Shown here one piece after another: positions 7,979 to 17,913 of a stretch of 43,493 bases of DNA. The notes below the pieces were generated by a model. That model ran no database searches, was not told where the DNA came from, and saw nothing but the letters and a program-made list of their open reading frames with translations. Numbering within the stretch: the stretch's first letter is position 1; every line of letters begins with the position of its first letter. This DNA comes from CAZISM01 sp964541895. GTDB taxonomy: Bacteria; Zhuqueibacterota; Zhuqueibacteria; Residuimicrobiales; Residuimicrobiaceae. Made by a program: the position numbers and the translations under genes. The stretch covers positions 1-43,493 of the forward strand of contig CAZISM010000038.1 of NCBI GenBank assembly GCA_964541895.1. The letters run 5' to 3'.

Positions 7979-9727
7979 ATGTCCGCAGCTCCATGGCACC
8001 CCGACAACAGCGGCTTGAGCCTGTTTTACACCATGTCCGAATCCGAACGACTGCAGCGGCGACGCGCCGAACTGCAGCCGCGCTATTTGGCTTTTTGCTC
8101 CTTTGAGAATCGATTTGGCAAAAGCGGGGGGCTTGCGGCTGTGACGTCCAACATCCTGCCCTATTTTAACAGCCAACGCGCGTTTGAAAAAGTCATCCTG
8201 CTGACGCCCTTTTACAGACGGTTGACGGATACGAAATCCTGTGAAGCGACCGGCTTGGTTTTTTCCGTGCCCTTTCAGGACGGTTCTGTAGCGGTGGAGC
8301 TTTTCCGGTACCAGCACAACTATACGGCGCCTGAGGCAGGCGTTATTGAAGAATATTATCTTTCTGCCGAAGGCTTTTTTGATGCCGATAACGCACTGCG
8401 TGATCCCTATCTGTATGTTCCCGACAACCTCACGGAAAATCAAAAGATCCTGTTGCGCAATTCCATGTTTTTCTGCATGGCCGTGCCCCACGCCCTGCAG
8501 GCGCTCAAGCTGTCGAGGGATGTCGTGATTCATCTGCAGGAATGGCAAACCGCGCTGCTGGCGCTCACCAGCAAAGAGGCGATGAGCTCCGGTCTGCTGC
8601 ATTCCTGCATGACGCTGCTGACCATGCACAACCCCTACGACGCCTATGTGTCGAGTGCTGCCATTCAACAGCTTGTAGCGGTCGACAAGAGAGAACATAT
8701 CAGCCGGTTCCTGCCGCAGGGATTGACGGCGTATCAATTGGGGCTGCTGCTTGCTGATGCCCCGGTCACCACCGTCAGCAAAACCTTTGCCGACGAGTTC
8801 ACCGGCGACCTGTTGCAGACGCACCATTTTGCACCGCATCTGCAGGCCTTGTTTCAAAAAACGGTTATCAGGGGCATCAACAACGGCCCGTTTGTCGGGC
8901 CCTCGCCGTCGTTCCCCAAGGCCGGCCGCCATACGATCCGGGAATTGAAAACCATCAAACAGGACAACCGTCGCCGCCTGTTGCAGGTGTTGGATGAATA
9001 TCATCCGGCAGAACGCTTTGGAGAACTCTCCTATCAGCGGCAACCGATCACCACCCTGCCGGACAGTGTGCCCATCCTGGTCATGAGCGGCCGGCTGGAC
9101 CTGATGCAGAAAGGATTTGATGTTCTCTTGCGCACCATGGAGCTGTTCGGTCCGGATGAAATAAAACTGGTGCTGACGCCGCTGCCGACTCGTTCATCGG
9201 ATCTGGATTATTTCTATGAAGTGGCCTGCAAATGCCGCGGCAACGTCACCGTGTTTCCCATTCGCATGGAAAAGGGATTCAACGAGCTGCAATCCGGCAG
9301 CACCTTTGGCGTCATGCCGTCGATCTATGAACCGTTCGGCGCCGCTATCGAATACATGGCGCGCGGGACGGTGACCATTGCCCGCCGCACCGGCGGACTG
9401 GTCGATCAGATAAAAGATCGTACAAGCGGATTTCTCTTCCGGGAAGCCGACGAGACCTGCACGCTCGATCATATAAAAAGCTACATGGCCACTCACATCG
9501 TTCCTGTGCGCAAGGACAATCCCTGGTTCGAAGGCATGGCGCAGCGGTTATATGAATGCATCTGCGAAGCCGGACAGGTGTTCAGCGCGCGACCGCCCAT
9601 GTACTATGAGATGGTCAAAAACGGTTTCAAGAAGGTAGAAGAGTTCGACTGGGCCCGCAGCGCCCGGGACTATATTGATACCATACAGATGGCCACCGGC
9701 CACACCACGCCGAAACAACGGTCGTGA
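7979..9727 (+). CDS. Glycogen/starch-synthase-like glycosyltransferase (GT5)
   Basis: Protein of 582 residues; the ATG at 7979 has CGGAG six bases upstream. The N-terminal GT5 catalytic domain has the ADP-glucose-binding K-S-G-G-L at 48-52 within RFGKSGGLAAVTSNILP. It also has HLQEWQTALL (the place of the family HDWQT) and a TMHNPYD segment. The C-terminal GT-B half has SGRLDLMQKGFDVLL, then PSIYEPFGAAIEYMARG with the conserved E-x-F-G at 451-454, and RRTGGLVDQI. The family extends alpha-1,4-glucan from ADP-glucose. The protein is about 100 residues longer than typical bacterial GlgA, mostly through insertions in the middle, so another nucleotide sugar or product is possible. It is followed 59 bases later by a PfkB sugar kinase, probably in one transcript. 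Confidence 0.85.
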   Translation: MSAAPWHPDNSGLSLFYTMSESERLQRRRAELQPRYLAFCSFENRFGKSGGLAAVTSNILPYFNSQRAFEKVILLTPFYRRLTDTKSCEATGLVFSVPFQDGSVAVELFRYQHNYTAPEAGVIEEYYLSAEGFFDADNALRDPYLYVPDNLTENQKILLRNSMFFCMAVPHALQALKLSRDVVIHLQEWQTALLALTSKEAMSSGLLHSCMTLLTMHNPYDAYVSSAAIQQLVAVDKREHISRFLPQGLTAYQLGLLLADAPVTTVSKTFADEFTGDLLQTHHFAPHLQALFQKTVIRGINNGPFVGPSPSFPKAGRHTIRELKTIKQDNRRRLLQVLDEYHPAERFGELSYQRQPITTLPDSVPILVMSGRLDLMQKGFDVLLRTMELFGPDEIKLVLTPLPTRSSDLDYFYEVACKCRGNVTVFPIRMEKGFNELQSGSTFGVMPSIYEPFGAAIEYMARGTVTIARRTGGLVDQIKDRTSGFLFREADETCTLDHIKSYMATHIVPVRKDNPWFEGMAQRLYECICEAGQVFSARPPMYYEMVKNGFKKVEEFDWARSARDYIDTIQMATGHTTPKQRS

Positions 9728-9786
9728 TGAAACAGGGTTTTTACTCTGCGGAAACGATGCAAAGGGATTAGCAGGAGTAGGAGAGT

Positions 9787-10836
9787 ATGTTGCCACACCA
9801 ATCCGGTATAGCGTTGATTGGAACCTGTCTCGTCGATGAATTAATACCGGTGATAGAACCGGGTCAGCTGTCCTATGCGGATGCAAACCAGTTCGTATCA
9901 GAACAGGAGCTGCAGGGCGAACGCATCAGCTACAGCACCGGAGGGATGGCTCTGAACGTAGGCATCGATCTGGCGAGCATGGCCGGCGGTTATCCGCTAC
10001 AGATTATCGGCAAAGTCGGACGGGATCATCGGGCGGAGTTGATCAGAAAACAGATGCGGGAGCATGGCTTGTCCACGGACGATCTGGTGGTCGATCCGGT
10101 CCACGCCACCTCTTCCACCGAAGTACTGCACATTCGCATGCCCGGCGGTTTCATCGAGCGGATCTTCCGGCACACCCTGGGGGCCATGGGATCGTTTGCC
10201 GCCGGCGATCTGGATATGGCGCGTCTGGCCGACAAAAAACTGGCTCTGTTCGGCTATGGCTTGCTGTTACCGCAGTTCGATCAGCAGGATCCTGAGCACG
10301 GCACCGTGCTCGGAAAAAGTTTAGCTGAACTGCAGGCATTGGGCATAAAGACGGCTGTGGATTTTATTTCACCGACAGCAGAGAATCGATGGCGGTTGCT
10401 GCGTTATCGCAAAGCCCTGAAGCACGTGGACATCTGCTGCATCAATGAAGACCAGGCAGCCGTTTTGACCGGATATGAAGAGCCGGGAACAGCCTGCCGG
10501 GCGTTGGTGAATGAACTGGGCGCTGGTCTGGGAGTCGTCCATTGCGGCGCCGCCGGTCCCAACTTTGCCTTCAGCAGGGAAGAGGGCCTGCTGGTTCAGC
10601 CGAACTTTCAGGTTGATGAGGCGGACTATAAAGGCAACACCGGGGCTGGTGATGCCTTTACCGCCGGCATTCTTCATGGTTGCCATGAAAATTGGCCGCT
10701 GCAGGATGCACTGCTGTTTGCGGCTGCCGCGGCCGCCATCAGTCTGGCCGACGTTTCAGCGACGGGAGCGATGGTATCCGCTATAGAAATTATGAATTAT
10801 ATAAAACGCAGACCATTCGTTCACCTTGAAAAATGA
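9787..10836 (+). CDS. PfkB-family carbohydrate kinase
   Basis: Protein of 349 residues with AGGAG and a purine-rich leader before the ATG at 9787. The ribokinase/PfkB fold is shown by STGGMALNVGIDLASMAG near the N-terminus (sugar-binding region) and IIGKVGRDHRAELI. The C-terminal signature GNTGAGDAFTAG spans 283-294, with the catalytic base expected at Asp289. The family phosphorylates sugars, nucleosides or sugar phosphates with ATP in the cytoplasm. Substrate cannot be told from sequence. Its position behind a GT5 enzyme suggests glucan or storage-sugar metabolism. Confidence 0.9.
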   Translation: MLPHQSGIALIGTCLVDELIPVIEPGQLSYADANQFVSEQELQGERISYSTGGMALNVGIDLASMAGGYPLQIIGKVGRDHRAELIRKQMREHGLSTDDLVVDPVHATSSTEVLHIRMPGGFIERIFRHTLGAMGSFAAGDLDMARLADKKLALFGYGLLLPQFDQQDPEHGTVLGKSLAELQALGIKTAVDFISPTAENRWRLLRYRKALKHVDICCINEDQAAVLTGYEEPGTACRALVNELGAGLGVVHCGAAGPNFAFSREEGLLVQPNFQVDEADYKGNTGAGDAFTAGILHGCHENWPLQDALLFAAAAAAISLADVSATGAMVSAIEIMNYIKRRPFVHLEK

Positions 10837-10982
10837 TGAACGCCGGTTAAATTTTTCTTGACTTTAAGTGTAAAAATTATAACATTAATTACATGGCTGT
10901 TTGACTTCATGACCACGGTTGAAATAATCAATGGGAAATGCAGTATGTGTTCTCGTGATTGCATGGTTTTGCTTCTGCTTAG

Positions 10983-11027
10983 AGTGCGAATGATAGAGTC
11001 TCTCAGAGACCCCCTGTTATTCGCACT
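10983..11027 (+). repeat. Nested hairpin in the receptor leader
   Basis: The outer arms AGTGCGAAT (10983-10991) and ATTCGCACT (11019-11027) are perfect. Inside them GTCTC (10998-11002) pairs with GAGAC (11006-11010). There is no T-run after the structure, so it is not a standard terminator of the upstream pfkB gene. An RNA regulatory element or protein site is possible. Confidence 0.5.
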
Positions 11028-11130
11028 TTATATTTTGAGGAGATAGTGCTGCATGGGTACGTGTAACAGGAGTGAATCAAATTATGAGGAGGAACGGAGG
11101 AGTAAAGGAGAACGCAACATCTTATTAGGG

Positions 11131-11163
11131 TAATCGACTTTTGTAGGGGCGTACGGTCGATTA
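11131..11163 (+). repeat. 8-bp inverted repeat in the receptor leader
   Basis: TAATCGAC (11131-11138) and GTCGATTA (11156-11163) are perfect inverted copies with a 17-base spacer, about 80 bases upstream of the start codon. Could be an operator or a stem of the mRNA leader. Confidence 0.4.
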
Positions 11164-11244
11164 CAATCGTGTGCTGCCAAAAGCAGATGGCTGTTCAATT
11201 CAAGAATCAAGAGTCAAAAACAACTAATGTGGAGGACTCAATCT

Positions 11245-14217
11245 ATGAGGCAAAGCTCAAAAAAGCTGCTTGTAGCGATGGTTACAAGTCTGCTCTGCGT
11301 ATTATTTATTGGAAGTCCGGCCTTTGCTGCATTGGGCAAAATTTCGGGAACCGTCAAGGATGCTTCAAGTGGCGAACCGCTTCCCGGAGTTAATGTGCAG
11401 ATTGCCGGTACCCAAATGGGTGCTGTAACCAACGTTCAGGGTCAATACTTTATTCTGAATGTGCCACCCGGCAATTGTACATTAAAGTTTTCGTTTATGG
11501 GTTATACATCGCAAGAAATTCAGAACGTGAAAGCCGCCCTGGACGTTACCACTACGGTTGACGCGGCTTTGAAGCAGACAATGTTGCAGGGCGAGGTAGT
11601 AACTGTTGTGGCGAAGCAGCCGCCGGTTGACAAGTCCATGACCGCCACCAAAATCACCTTCAGCGATGAGGTTGTCAACAATGTCATGCCGGTGAATAAC
11701 CTGAACGAAATTCTCCAAACTTCAGTCACCACGCAATCCATGCGTGGCGCCAATAAAGTGGGGGTCGGATATATGATCGATGGCGTCAACGTTGCGGATA
11801 TCATGTTCTCCACCGGTGGCAACACGGATGGATACACCAATGTGAAACGCAACCAGACTCCATTAACCAACACAACCGGTCAATACGTGAACGAATCCGC
11901 TATGGACGGCAGAACCGCCAACATGGTGCAGACGGCCGTTGGTATACCGCAGAGCAGCGTGGCAGAAGTGAACGTCATTGCCGGTACATTCAATGCAGAA
12001 TACAGCGCTTCTGGTGGCGTTATCAACATCGCTTCCAAAAATGGTGGTCGCAAGTATTCCGGCAAAATCAATGTTCGTTCCTCCGCCGGTGGGCTGGATC
12101 ACAAAGGTCCGAACATTTACAACAACGCTTCCAGTGATCCTACCATCATTCAGGGCAAATCGATTGTTGATTTCTACATGGCGCAGAAAACAAGACTCGC
12201 CGCAGGCGACAGTGCATCGAAAGCACGCTCGAACATGATGGATTGGACGCCGGACAAATATGAATACGGCGATGATCCGCGTCAAATCGCCGAGCTCTAT
12301 TTCGGCGGACCTCTGACCAGCCGGGGTAACTTTTTTATCGCCGGCAATTACCTGAATGATCACGGCAAATTCCCTGGTGAATTTCAGCGCAATTTGGGCC
12401 TCTCACTAAAACTGAATTATGATGTAACGAACTCGGACAAGTTAACCGCCTACGGCAAAATGGATGATTGGGGCAAGTTGCTAGGCTGGTACAATCGCCA
12501 ATATACCTACATGTATTCGTTTTTCCTGGAAGGACAACCGGTAAATAATACACTTGGTTTGATCTCCTATTTGAAGCATACGCATGTATTCAATTCGTCC
12601 AGTTTTCTGGAAACCACGGCGAGCTATGTTTCAAACGATCGCACCTATGGCTATCGTCCGGTGGATGACAAATTGAAATACAACGAATACGGCGATGAAT
12701 GGCTGATTTTGGACACCGTTGCAGAAGCTGATAAATACATCGTCAATGAAAAAACACGCATATTCAACTATCAGCCGGGAAACGATCCTATTTACCAGGT
12801 ACAGGGCCTTGAAAACCAGATTCGGTATGGATTGGCGGGTTACCACTACGAATCCCTAAAAACCAATACCATGACCTTGCAAACCAACTTTACTCGTCAG
12901 ATGGACTATCACCATCAACTCAAAAGCGGCGTGGAATATAAATACAACACCGTCGATCGTTACGAGCACAAATCGAGCGTTGGCCATCCTGACAAACGAT
13001 TCCCGTTTGAAACCATTATTTACAAGATTCATCCCTGGTCCTTTGGCTCCTATGTGCAAGATAAAGTTGAATACGAAGGGATTATCGTAAACCTTGGCTT
13101 GCGTTTCGATGCCTACAACTGGAAAACCCAGCTTTGGAACAACTACTTTCAGCCTGTTTACTGGGATACCCTAGATAATACGCAGCGTGTGATGGCGCAG
13201 CGGTTCGATAAACCGAGCAAAACGCATTCTTATTTTAGCCCGCGCATTGGTGTCTCCCACCCGATTACCGAAACGGCCGCTATGCATTACAGCTGGGGTA
13301 TCTATTCAACTCCCGCCAACCTGGGTCAATATCTGCAAAGCTATGGCATGTTTGCCAACGCCTCTTTACCGGCCATTTGGAATCCAGATCCAGAGCCGGA
13401 GCAATCCGTTGCTTATGAAATCGGAATGAACGTTGCTTTGACTAATGATTTCGGCGCCGACCTTACCGCGTATTACCGCGATGTTCGTAACGGCAGTGTC
13501 ATTGGCTACAGTATCAGCCAGGATAAAGCGATCACTAAAACCGATTTTTCACTGTATACCTATTATACCGACTGGGGCTACCGCGACAGTCGCGGTTTGG
13601 AATTGAACCTCTGGAAGCGTCCTAATCAGAATCGGTATTTCGGTCTCTTAGGCTTGTCAGGAAATCTAAGCGTCTCCTATTCATATGACAAAGCCTCTGC
13701 CGGCGGTGGCGGGATGAGCACCGAATCTTCTCTCTATAATACGTCGCTCAGTTCAGCGGCCAACGCCAACTACAATTGGGATATCCGTTATGTGTGGCCG
13801 ACCTATTCGCGCGGATACAACGATTGGAACGGCAAACTCTCCTTGCTGTTTGATTTTCCGATGGATGTCAAATTGGCAAGCATGGCAACCTATCGGAGCC
13901 CATGGCGCTTCAACAAAACTCAGAATGTCACCAACCAGCGCTATGAAGAAAAACTGCTGGGTGAATCCTTCTTCCAGGTGGATATGCGTCTAACCAAGTA
14001 TTTCGGCTTTGGTCGCTACCGCGCTGCAATATTTGCGGAATGCCTGAATATCTTTGACAAAGAAAACATCCTTACCTTTGACAACTATGGCGATTCCAAT
14101 TACTATGAAAAGGGCAGAGGTCCATGGGGCATGTTCAACCGCGCCACAGACCAATACGGTAGTCCCCTCGCCGGCATAGCCCGGGAAATTTATGCAGGAG
14201 TCGAATTCCAGTTCTAG
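11245..14217 (+). CDS. TonB-dependent receptor with carboxypeptidase-like N-domain
   Basis: Protein of 990 residues. I prefer the ATG at 11245, which has GGAGG nine bases upstream and opens directly on a signal peptide (MRQSSKKLLVAMVTSL, ending near GSPAFA). The in-frame ATG at 11227 lies upstream of that RBS. A regulatory domain follows (GKISGTVKDASSGEPLPGVN, FILNVPPGNCTLKF), then a plug with YMIDGVNVADIMF and FNAEYSASGGVINIASKNGG. The rest is a long outer-membrane barrel ending in an aromatic residue (VEFQF), as outer-membrane proteins usually do. It heads an operon with a large secreted protein and a PorV-like porin. Role: uptake or export gate for an unknown ligand at the outer membrane. 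Confidence 0.94.
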   Translation: MRQSSKKLLVAMVTSLLCVLFIGSPAFAALGKISGTVKDASSGEPLPGVNVQIAGTQMGAVTNVQGQYFILNVPPGNCTLKFSFMGYTSQEIQNVKAALDVTTTVDAALKQTMLQGEVVTVVAKQPPVDKSMTATKITFSDEVVNNVMPVNNLNEILQTSVTTQSMRGANKVGVGYMIDGVNVADIMFSTGGNTDGYTNVKRNQTPLTNTTGQYVNESAMDGRTANMVQTAVGIPQSSVAEVNVIAGTFNAEYSASGGVINIASKNGGRKYSGKINVRSSAGGLDHKGPNIYNNASSDPTIIQGKSIVDFYMAQKTRLAAGDSASKARSNMMDWTPDKYEYGDDPRQIAELYFGGPLTSRGNFFIAGNYLNDHGKFPGEFQRNLGLSLKLNYDVTNSDKLTAYGKMDDWGKLLGWYNRQYTYMYSFFLEGQPVNNTLGLISYLKHTHVFNSSSFLETTASYVSNDRTYGYRPVDDKLKYNEYGDEWLILDTVAEADKYIVNEKTRIFNYQPGNDPIYQVQGLENQIRYGLAGYHYESLKTNTMTLQTNFTRQMDYHHQLKSGVEYKYNTVDRYEHKSSVGHPDKRFPFETIIYKIHPWSFGSYVQDKVEYEGIIVNLGLRFDAYNWKTQLWNNYFQPVYWDTLDNTQRVMAQRFDKPSKTHSYFSPRIGVSHPITETAAMHYSWGIYSTPANLGQYLQSYGMFANASLPAIWNPDPEPEQSVAYEIGMNVALTNDFGADLTAYYRDVRNGSVIGYSISQDKAITKTDFSLYTYYTDWGYRDSRGLELNLWKRPNQNRYFGLLGLSGNLSVSYSYDKASAGGGGMSTESSLYNTSLSSAANANYNWDIRYVWPTYSRGYNDWNGKLSLLFDFPMDVKLASMATYRSPWRFNKTQNVTNQRYEEKLLGESFFQVDMRLTKYFGFGRYRAAIFAECLNIFDKENILTFDNYGDSNYYEKGRGPWGMFNRATDQYGSPLAGIAREIYAGVEFQF

Positions 14218-14272
14218 TACCGGGAGGCGAATTTCAAGTAATCGAATTTGCAAAAATTCAGGAGAAACGTAC

Positions 14273-16813
14273 ATGACAAGAAAGAGTGCAATATTTCTAG
14301 TAGTGTTTTTCTTGCTGGGTCTCATTTCTGCAGGCTACGCCACTGACTATCCTGGCGTCGGCGTGATCTGCAGCGGAGACCTGTGGGAAAGCTATATGCC
14401 CACCGCCATCTCGAAATATTATAGTGAGTCCAATACAAATATCCTGGTTAATATGCGACTCATGCGCATGGGCAATTTTGATCGCCAGTGGTATACGCCA
14501 ACCCAGCACTATCCTGGCGGCGATATTTTTACGCTGACCTGGAACCAGGACTTTTTCATGACTGAGTACAGCAACACAGATTCCATCGGCAAGTATCGCG
14601 GCGCCAACAACAAAGATCCGCGCGACGTTTTCTATGCCGATGCATTCTGGATGCCGACGATGTACAAAGCCAATGAAGGCAAGGCCACCAATGGCAATAC
14701 GCAAGGCGGGGTGGCTTGGGCGACTACCGATCGGTATCAACAGATCTATGAATTCAGTTTCCCAACCAATATTGGCGTTAATGTTCGCTGCAAAATTCGG
14801 GGCTTCAGCTTCAACGAAGCTAATATGAACGACTTTATCGCTATGGAGCTGGAACTGACTAATACCGGTATCCAGGACCTCAACTGCGATGGGATTGTCG
14901 ATCGGGAGAATCATGATATTAAAGCATTGGCGTTGTGGAACGATGATCCGCTATTTGGCAGTATGCGCATCACCACTTCAGGCGGCCGATGGAGTTGGGG
15001 TAACTGGCCGGCTTCACGCTATTCCGGCTATGATGCCACTCCGGATCCGGAAGGGAACCCCTGGGCCGTTCCGGTGGTGTTTGCCACCAATACAGCGGAA
15101 AACCAACTGGATGCCAATAAATGGGCTACGGATGGCAATCGTTATGTCGGCTATCGTTCGTCGTTGGGTATCTTTTTTGATATCTGGAATGGTTCCCAAT
15201 GGATCGCTGTTAAAGAAGGCAAACTGGAAGCAGGCTCTGCCGCTCCTGATAAAAAGACCATATATGACAGCCATCCGATCGGCGTCGGCAAAGAAAGAGG
15301 CTGGTATGTTACCCATGGCCGCAGCAAAATGTTCAGTCTGCCGTATGGGCGATTCGTGACCGCTGTCGGTACTTTTTTTGAAGAAGGCGGCAAAAGCGAA
15401 TTGACTACAGTGCCCGTTATCAAGCCGGATCCTAACTATTTTGATACATCTGATCCAACCAAATATGTAGCTAATGATCCGTTATCTTTCGTGAATATTA
15501 TAAAGCCGGCGGGCAGCCGTGGCGAACCCAAAGGTGATATGAAAGATACCGGCAAATGGCTGCAAAACTGGGAAAAGAACTATCCGGGCACACCAGCACC
15601 AAAGATTCCTACAGAAGATGAATGGCTAAAAGGCGGAACTGTTCTGACAAATTATAACTTTGATTCCGGCGCCACAGAAGGTGTCGGCCCCTTTTCGCTC
15701 AAGGTTGGCGAAAGCATGACGGCTGTAATGATCGAGTACGCAGGGTATCGTTTGAAAGGCGCGCGCAACGCATTGAGAAGCGCTCGCTGGGCATATGAAC
15801 AAAACTGGAACGTACCGGTTCCGCCGCCCATGCCTGATATGAACATGAGCAAAGTTGAATTGAGCGAATCCGGCGCTGTTACAGTAAAACCGAGAGTAAT
15901 CTGGGATGATAAGGCGGAAAAAGCCGCTGATTTCGCCGGTTACAAAATTTACCGGGTTACGGCCTATCCCAAGATCAACTCCCATCAATTCGGTGTGCGT
16001 TTGTTGGATAACTATCACAAACAAGGCCTCGCTGATATCGGCCTGACAGATAGTCAGTTGGAAACCAAGTACTGTGAACCGATCAATCCAAACTGGAGCG
16101 TACCGAAAAATTTCAACCTCGACTGGGATCCAAGCCCGGCAGGCCCGTGGAAAATTCAAGCATATATTCCCAAGGCCGATCTGGCAAAATATTTGAACTC
16201 CCAAACGGATAAAGCCACCTACAAGTACGAATGGATCGATAAATCCACCGAAGCTCGATTCGGCTATACCTATTGGTACTATGTAGCGGCATTTGATAAT
16301 GAATCCGGCAGCATCGGTGGGCGCTCATTTACCAGCCTGGAAAGCGGCAAAGCCAATTGGAATGGCCGAGACGGCAAATGGATGGGCATCTATCCGCACG
16401 CCATCGCCGGCACTAATATTGGATACCCTGCAGCCTCAGATGCTGCCGGCCGAAAAGCGATCGGCGCTCCTTATGTGTTGAACCTTGCTAGAGCTGACGT
16501 TGCTGATCTGATTAGCGGCAAAAAGAAAATCGGCGTCAAACCGAATCCCTATAAGGTGCAAGCGCCACATGATGTCGGATTAGAGCACAAAGTTGTATTT
16601 TACAACTTGCCCATGAACACCAAGATCACAATTTTGGATCTTTCGGGTCAGATCATGGATATCCTCGAATATTATGGCACGGATCCTACGAATGGTACCA
16701 TGTTCTGGGACATGTTCACCAAAGACGGTCCGGAAGTTCAGAGTGGTCTGTATATCTGGCTCGCAGAGTATCCGGGCGGAAAGCAGCAAGGCTATTTGGC
16801 CATTATGCGCTAA
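14273..16813 (+). CDS. Large secreted protein with FlgD-like/type IX-style C-terminal domain
   Basis: Protein of 846 residues. The ATG at 14273 follows AGGAG and starts a signal peptide (MTRKSAIFLVVFFLLGLISA); the longer ORF from 14192 overlaps the receptor end and is not needed. The body is rich in Trp, Tyr, Asn and Gly with no catalytic motif that I recognise. A segment near the end reads like a fibronectin-type module (GYKIYRVTAYPK). The last roughly 95 residues (KPNPYKV, then TKITILDLSGQIMDIL and SGLYIWLAEY) match the pattern of FlgD Ig-like or type IX sorting domains found in surface proteins of this bacterial group. It sits between a TonB receptor and a PorV-like protein, so surface display or cooperation with the receptor is a fair inference. 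Enzymatic role unknown. Confidence 0.75.
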   Translation: MTRKSAIFLVVFFLLGLISAGYATDYPGVGVICSGDLWESYMPTAISKYYSESNTNILVNMRLMRMGNFDRQWYTPTQHYPGGDIFTLTWNQDFFMTEYSNTDSIGKYRGANNKDPRDVFYADAFWMPTMYKANEGKATNGNTQGGVAWATTDRYQQIYEFSFPTNIGVNVRCKIRGFSFNEANMNDFIAMELELTNTGIQDLNCDGIVDRENHDIKALALWNDDPLFGSMRITTSGGRWSWGNWPASRYSGYDATPDPEGNPWAVPVVFATNTAENQLDANKWATDGNRYVGYRSSLGIFFDIWNGSQWIAVKEGKLEAGSAAPDKKTIYDSHPIGVGKERGWYVTHGRSKMFSLPYGRFVTAVGTFFEEGGKSELTTVPVIKPDPNYFDTSDPTKYVANDPLSFVNIIKPAGSRGEPKGDMKDTGKWLQNWEKNYPGTPAPKIPTEDEWLKGGTVLTNYNFDSGATEGVGPFSLKVGESMTAVMIEYAGYRLKGARNALRSARWAYEQNWNVPVPPPMPDMNMSKVELSESGAVTVKPRVIWDDKAEKAADFAGYKIYRVTAYPKINSHQFGVRLLDNYHKQGLADIGLTDSQLETKYCEPINPNWSVPKNFNLDWDPSPAGPWKIQAYIPKADLAKYLNSQTDKATYKYEWIDKSTEARFGYTYWYYVAAFDNESGSIGGRSFTSLESGKANWNGRDGKWMGIYPHAIAGTNIGYPAASDAAGRKAIGAPYVLNLARADVADLISGKKKIGVKPNPYKVQAPHDVGLEHKVVFYNLPMNTKITILDLSGQIMDILEYYGTDPTNGTMFWDMFTKDGPEVQSGLYIWLAEYPGGKQQGYLAIMR

Positions 16814-16853
16814 TCTAACAATTATGTAAACGAAAATTGGGAGAATACGCTCT

Positions 16854-17906
16854 ATGAGACATAAAATGATCTCCTTGCTGCTTATTTTTGCACTCGTTCT
16901 CTTGGTAAGCAGCAGTTTTGGTCAGAACATGAAGAAAACCGGTACTTCAGGCGCTGCCATTCTCAAAGTGGCGATTGGCGCGAAAGCTACCGCTCTGGGA
17001 ACGGCTATGACAACCGTAACCGGAGATGTGAACCAGGTTTTCTGGAATCCAGCCGGTATTGTTGGAGGCAGCGGTTCCACTCAAGTCACCTATTCGTATA
17101 ACCGCTGGATCGCAGATTTAAGCCATAACGCCTTTGCCGTTTCTCATAACTTAAGCGGTGTCGGCACGTTTGCGATCGGCGGAATGATGAGCGGCGTCAA
17201 CGATATTACCGCCAACCGCGATATTCAGCCAGGCCTGGCAGGCGTTGAATACGTTGACGATCCGACGTTTGATTTCAATTCCAACGTCTTGTCGTTGAGC
17301 TTTGCACGTCAATTCACCGACAAACTGTCGATGGGCGTAACCGGGAAATATTATAATGAAACCATTGACGGTGTCGGGGTGAATGCATTTGCTGTTGATT
17401 TCGGTGCGATATACCACCTTGGGTATAAAGATTTAACCATTGGTGCGCGCATTCAAAACCTCGGTCAAGACCTAGAATACTATTACATTCCGATCAATTT
17501 GCCCTTGGTGTTCAGCTTTGGCGTGTCCTACTCCTTAATCAATTCCAACGTTTTCTCCATGAAGGGATATCTGGACGCGGCGAAGCCGCTGGATGCGGAT
17601 CAAATGTTCCTGGGTGGTATGGAAATCAACCTTGATAAAAAGTTCTACGTGCGCTCAGGCTACAAGATGAATTATGCCGGCGTCAAAGACAACTTTTTGC
17701 AACGCTCGGTTTATTACCAGACAGAAAACGTTACTCGCCAGAGTTGGCTAGATACACAGTCCTATAGCAGAACCGATGAAGGCTTTTCACTCGGTATTGG
17801 CATGGAAGTACCCTATGACAATTACAAGCTCGTTGTCGATTATTCATGGTCGCAGTTTGAACTTATGGACGACGTGAGCAGGCTGTCGGTCAGCTTCCAG
17901 TTTTAA
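16854..17906 (+). CDS. PorV/PorQ-family outer-membrane beta-barrel protein
   Basis: Protein of 350 residues with GGGAG before the ATG at 16854 and a signal peptide ending near SSSFGQ. The mature start GTSGAAILKVAIGAKATALG and the following VFWNPAGI are hallmarks of the PorV/PorQ family (14-stranded FadL-like barrels). The C-terminus ends in phenylalanine (VSFQF), as expected for barrel insertion. PorV proteins of Bacteroidota shuttle type IX cargo to the surface. Related proteins occur widely in FCB phyla without proven secretion roles. Being third in the operon after a protein with a sorting-like tail supports a surface-attachment partner role. Confidence 0.88.
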   Translation: MRHKMISLLLIFALVLLVSSSFGQNMKKTGTSGAAILKVAIGAKATALGTAMTTVTGDVNQVFWNPAGIVGGSGSTQVTYSYNRWIADLSHNAFAVSHNLSGVGTFAIGGMMSGVNDITANRDIQPGLAGVEYVDDPTFDFNSNVLSLSFARQFTDKLSMGVTGKYYNETIDGVGVNAFAVDFGAIYHLGYKDLTIGARIQNLGQDLEYYYIPINLPLVFSFGVSYSLINSNVFSMKGYLDAAKPLDADQMFLGGMEINLDKKFYVRSGYKMNYAGVKDNFLQRSVYYQTENVTRQSWLDTQSYSRTDEGFSLGIGMEVPYDNYKLVVDYSWSQFELMDDVSRLSVSFQF

Positions 17907-17913
17907 TGGGCCA

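Larger units (their letters stand above)
10837..11244 (+). other. Long leader before the second TonB receptor operon
   Basis: About 400 bases without a credible ORF. It holds, in order: two TTGACT boxes (10858 and 10901) without a convincing -10; a nested hairpin (10983-11027); a purine-rich tract with repeated GGAGGA-like units (about 11080-11120); an inverted repeat (11131-11163); and the RBS GGAGG at 11231-11235. The density of structure suggests a regulated 5' untranslated leader, but I cannot assign it to a riboswitch class. Confidence 0.45.

Noticed and set aside
7973..9043. 356-codon minus-strand ORF
   Set aside because: Antisense to the GT5 gene, which has conserved catalytic motifs in the plus frame.
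10818..10842. CGTTCA/TGAACG repeat over the pfkB stop as a terminator
   Set aside because: Six-bp stem with a 13-base loop; the T-run is too far away.
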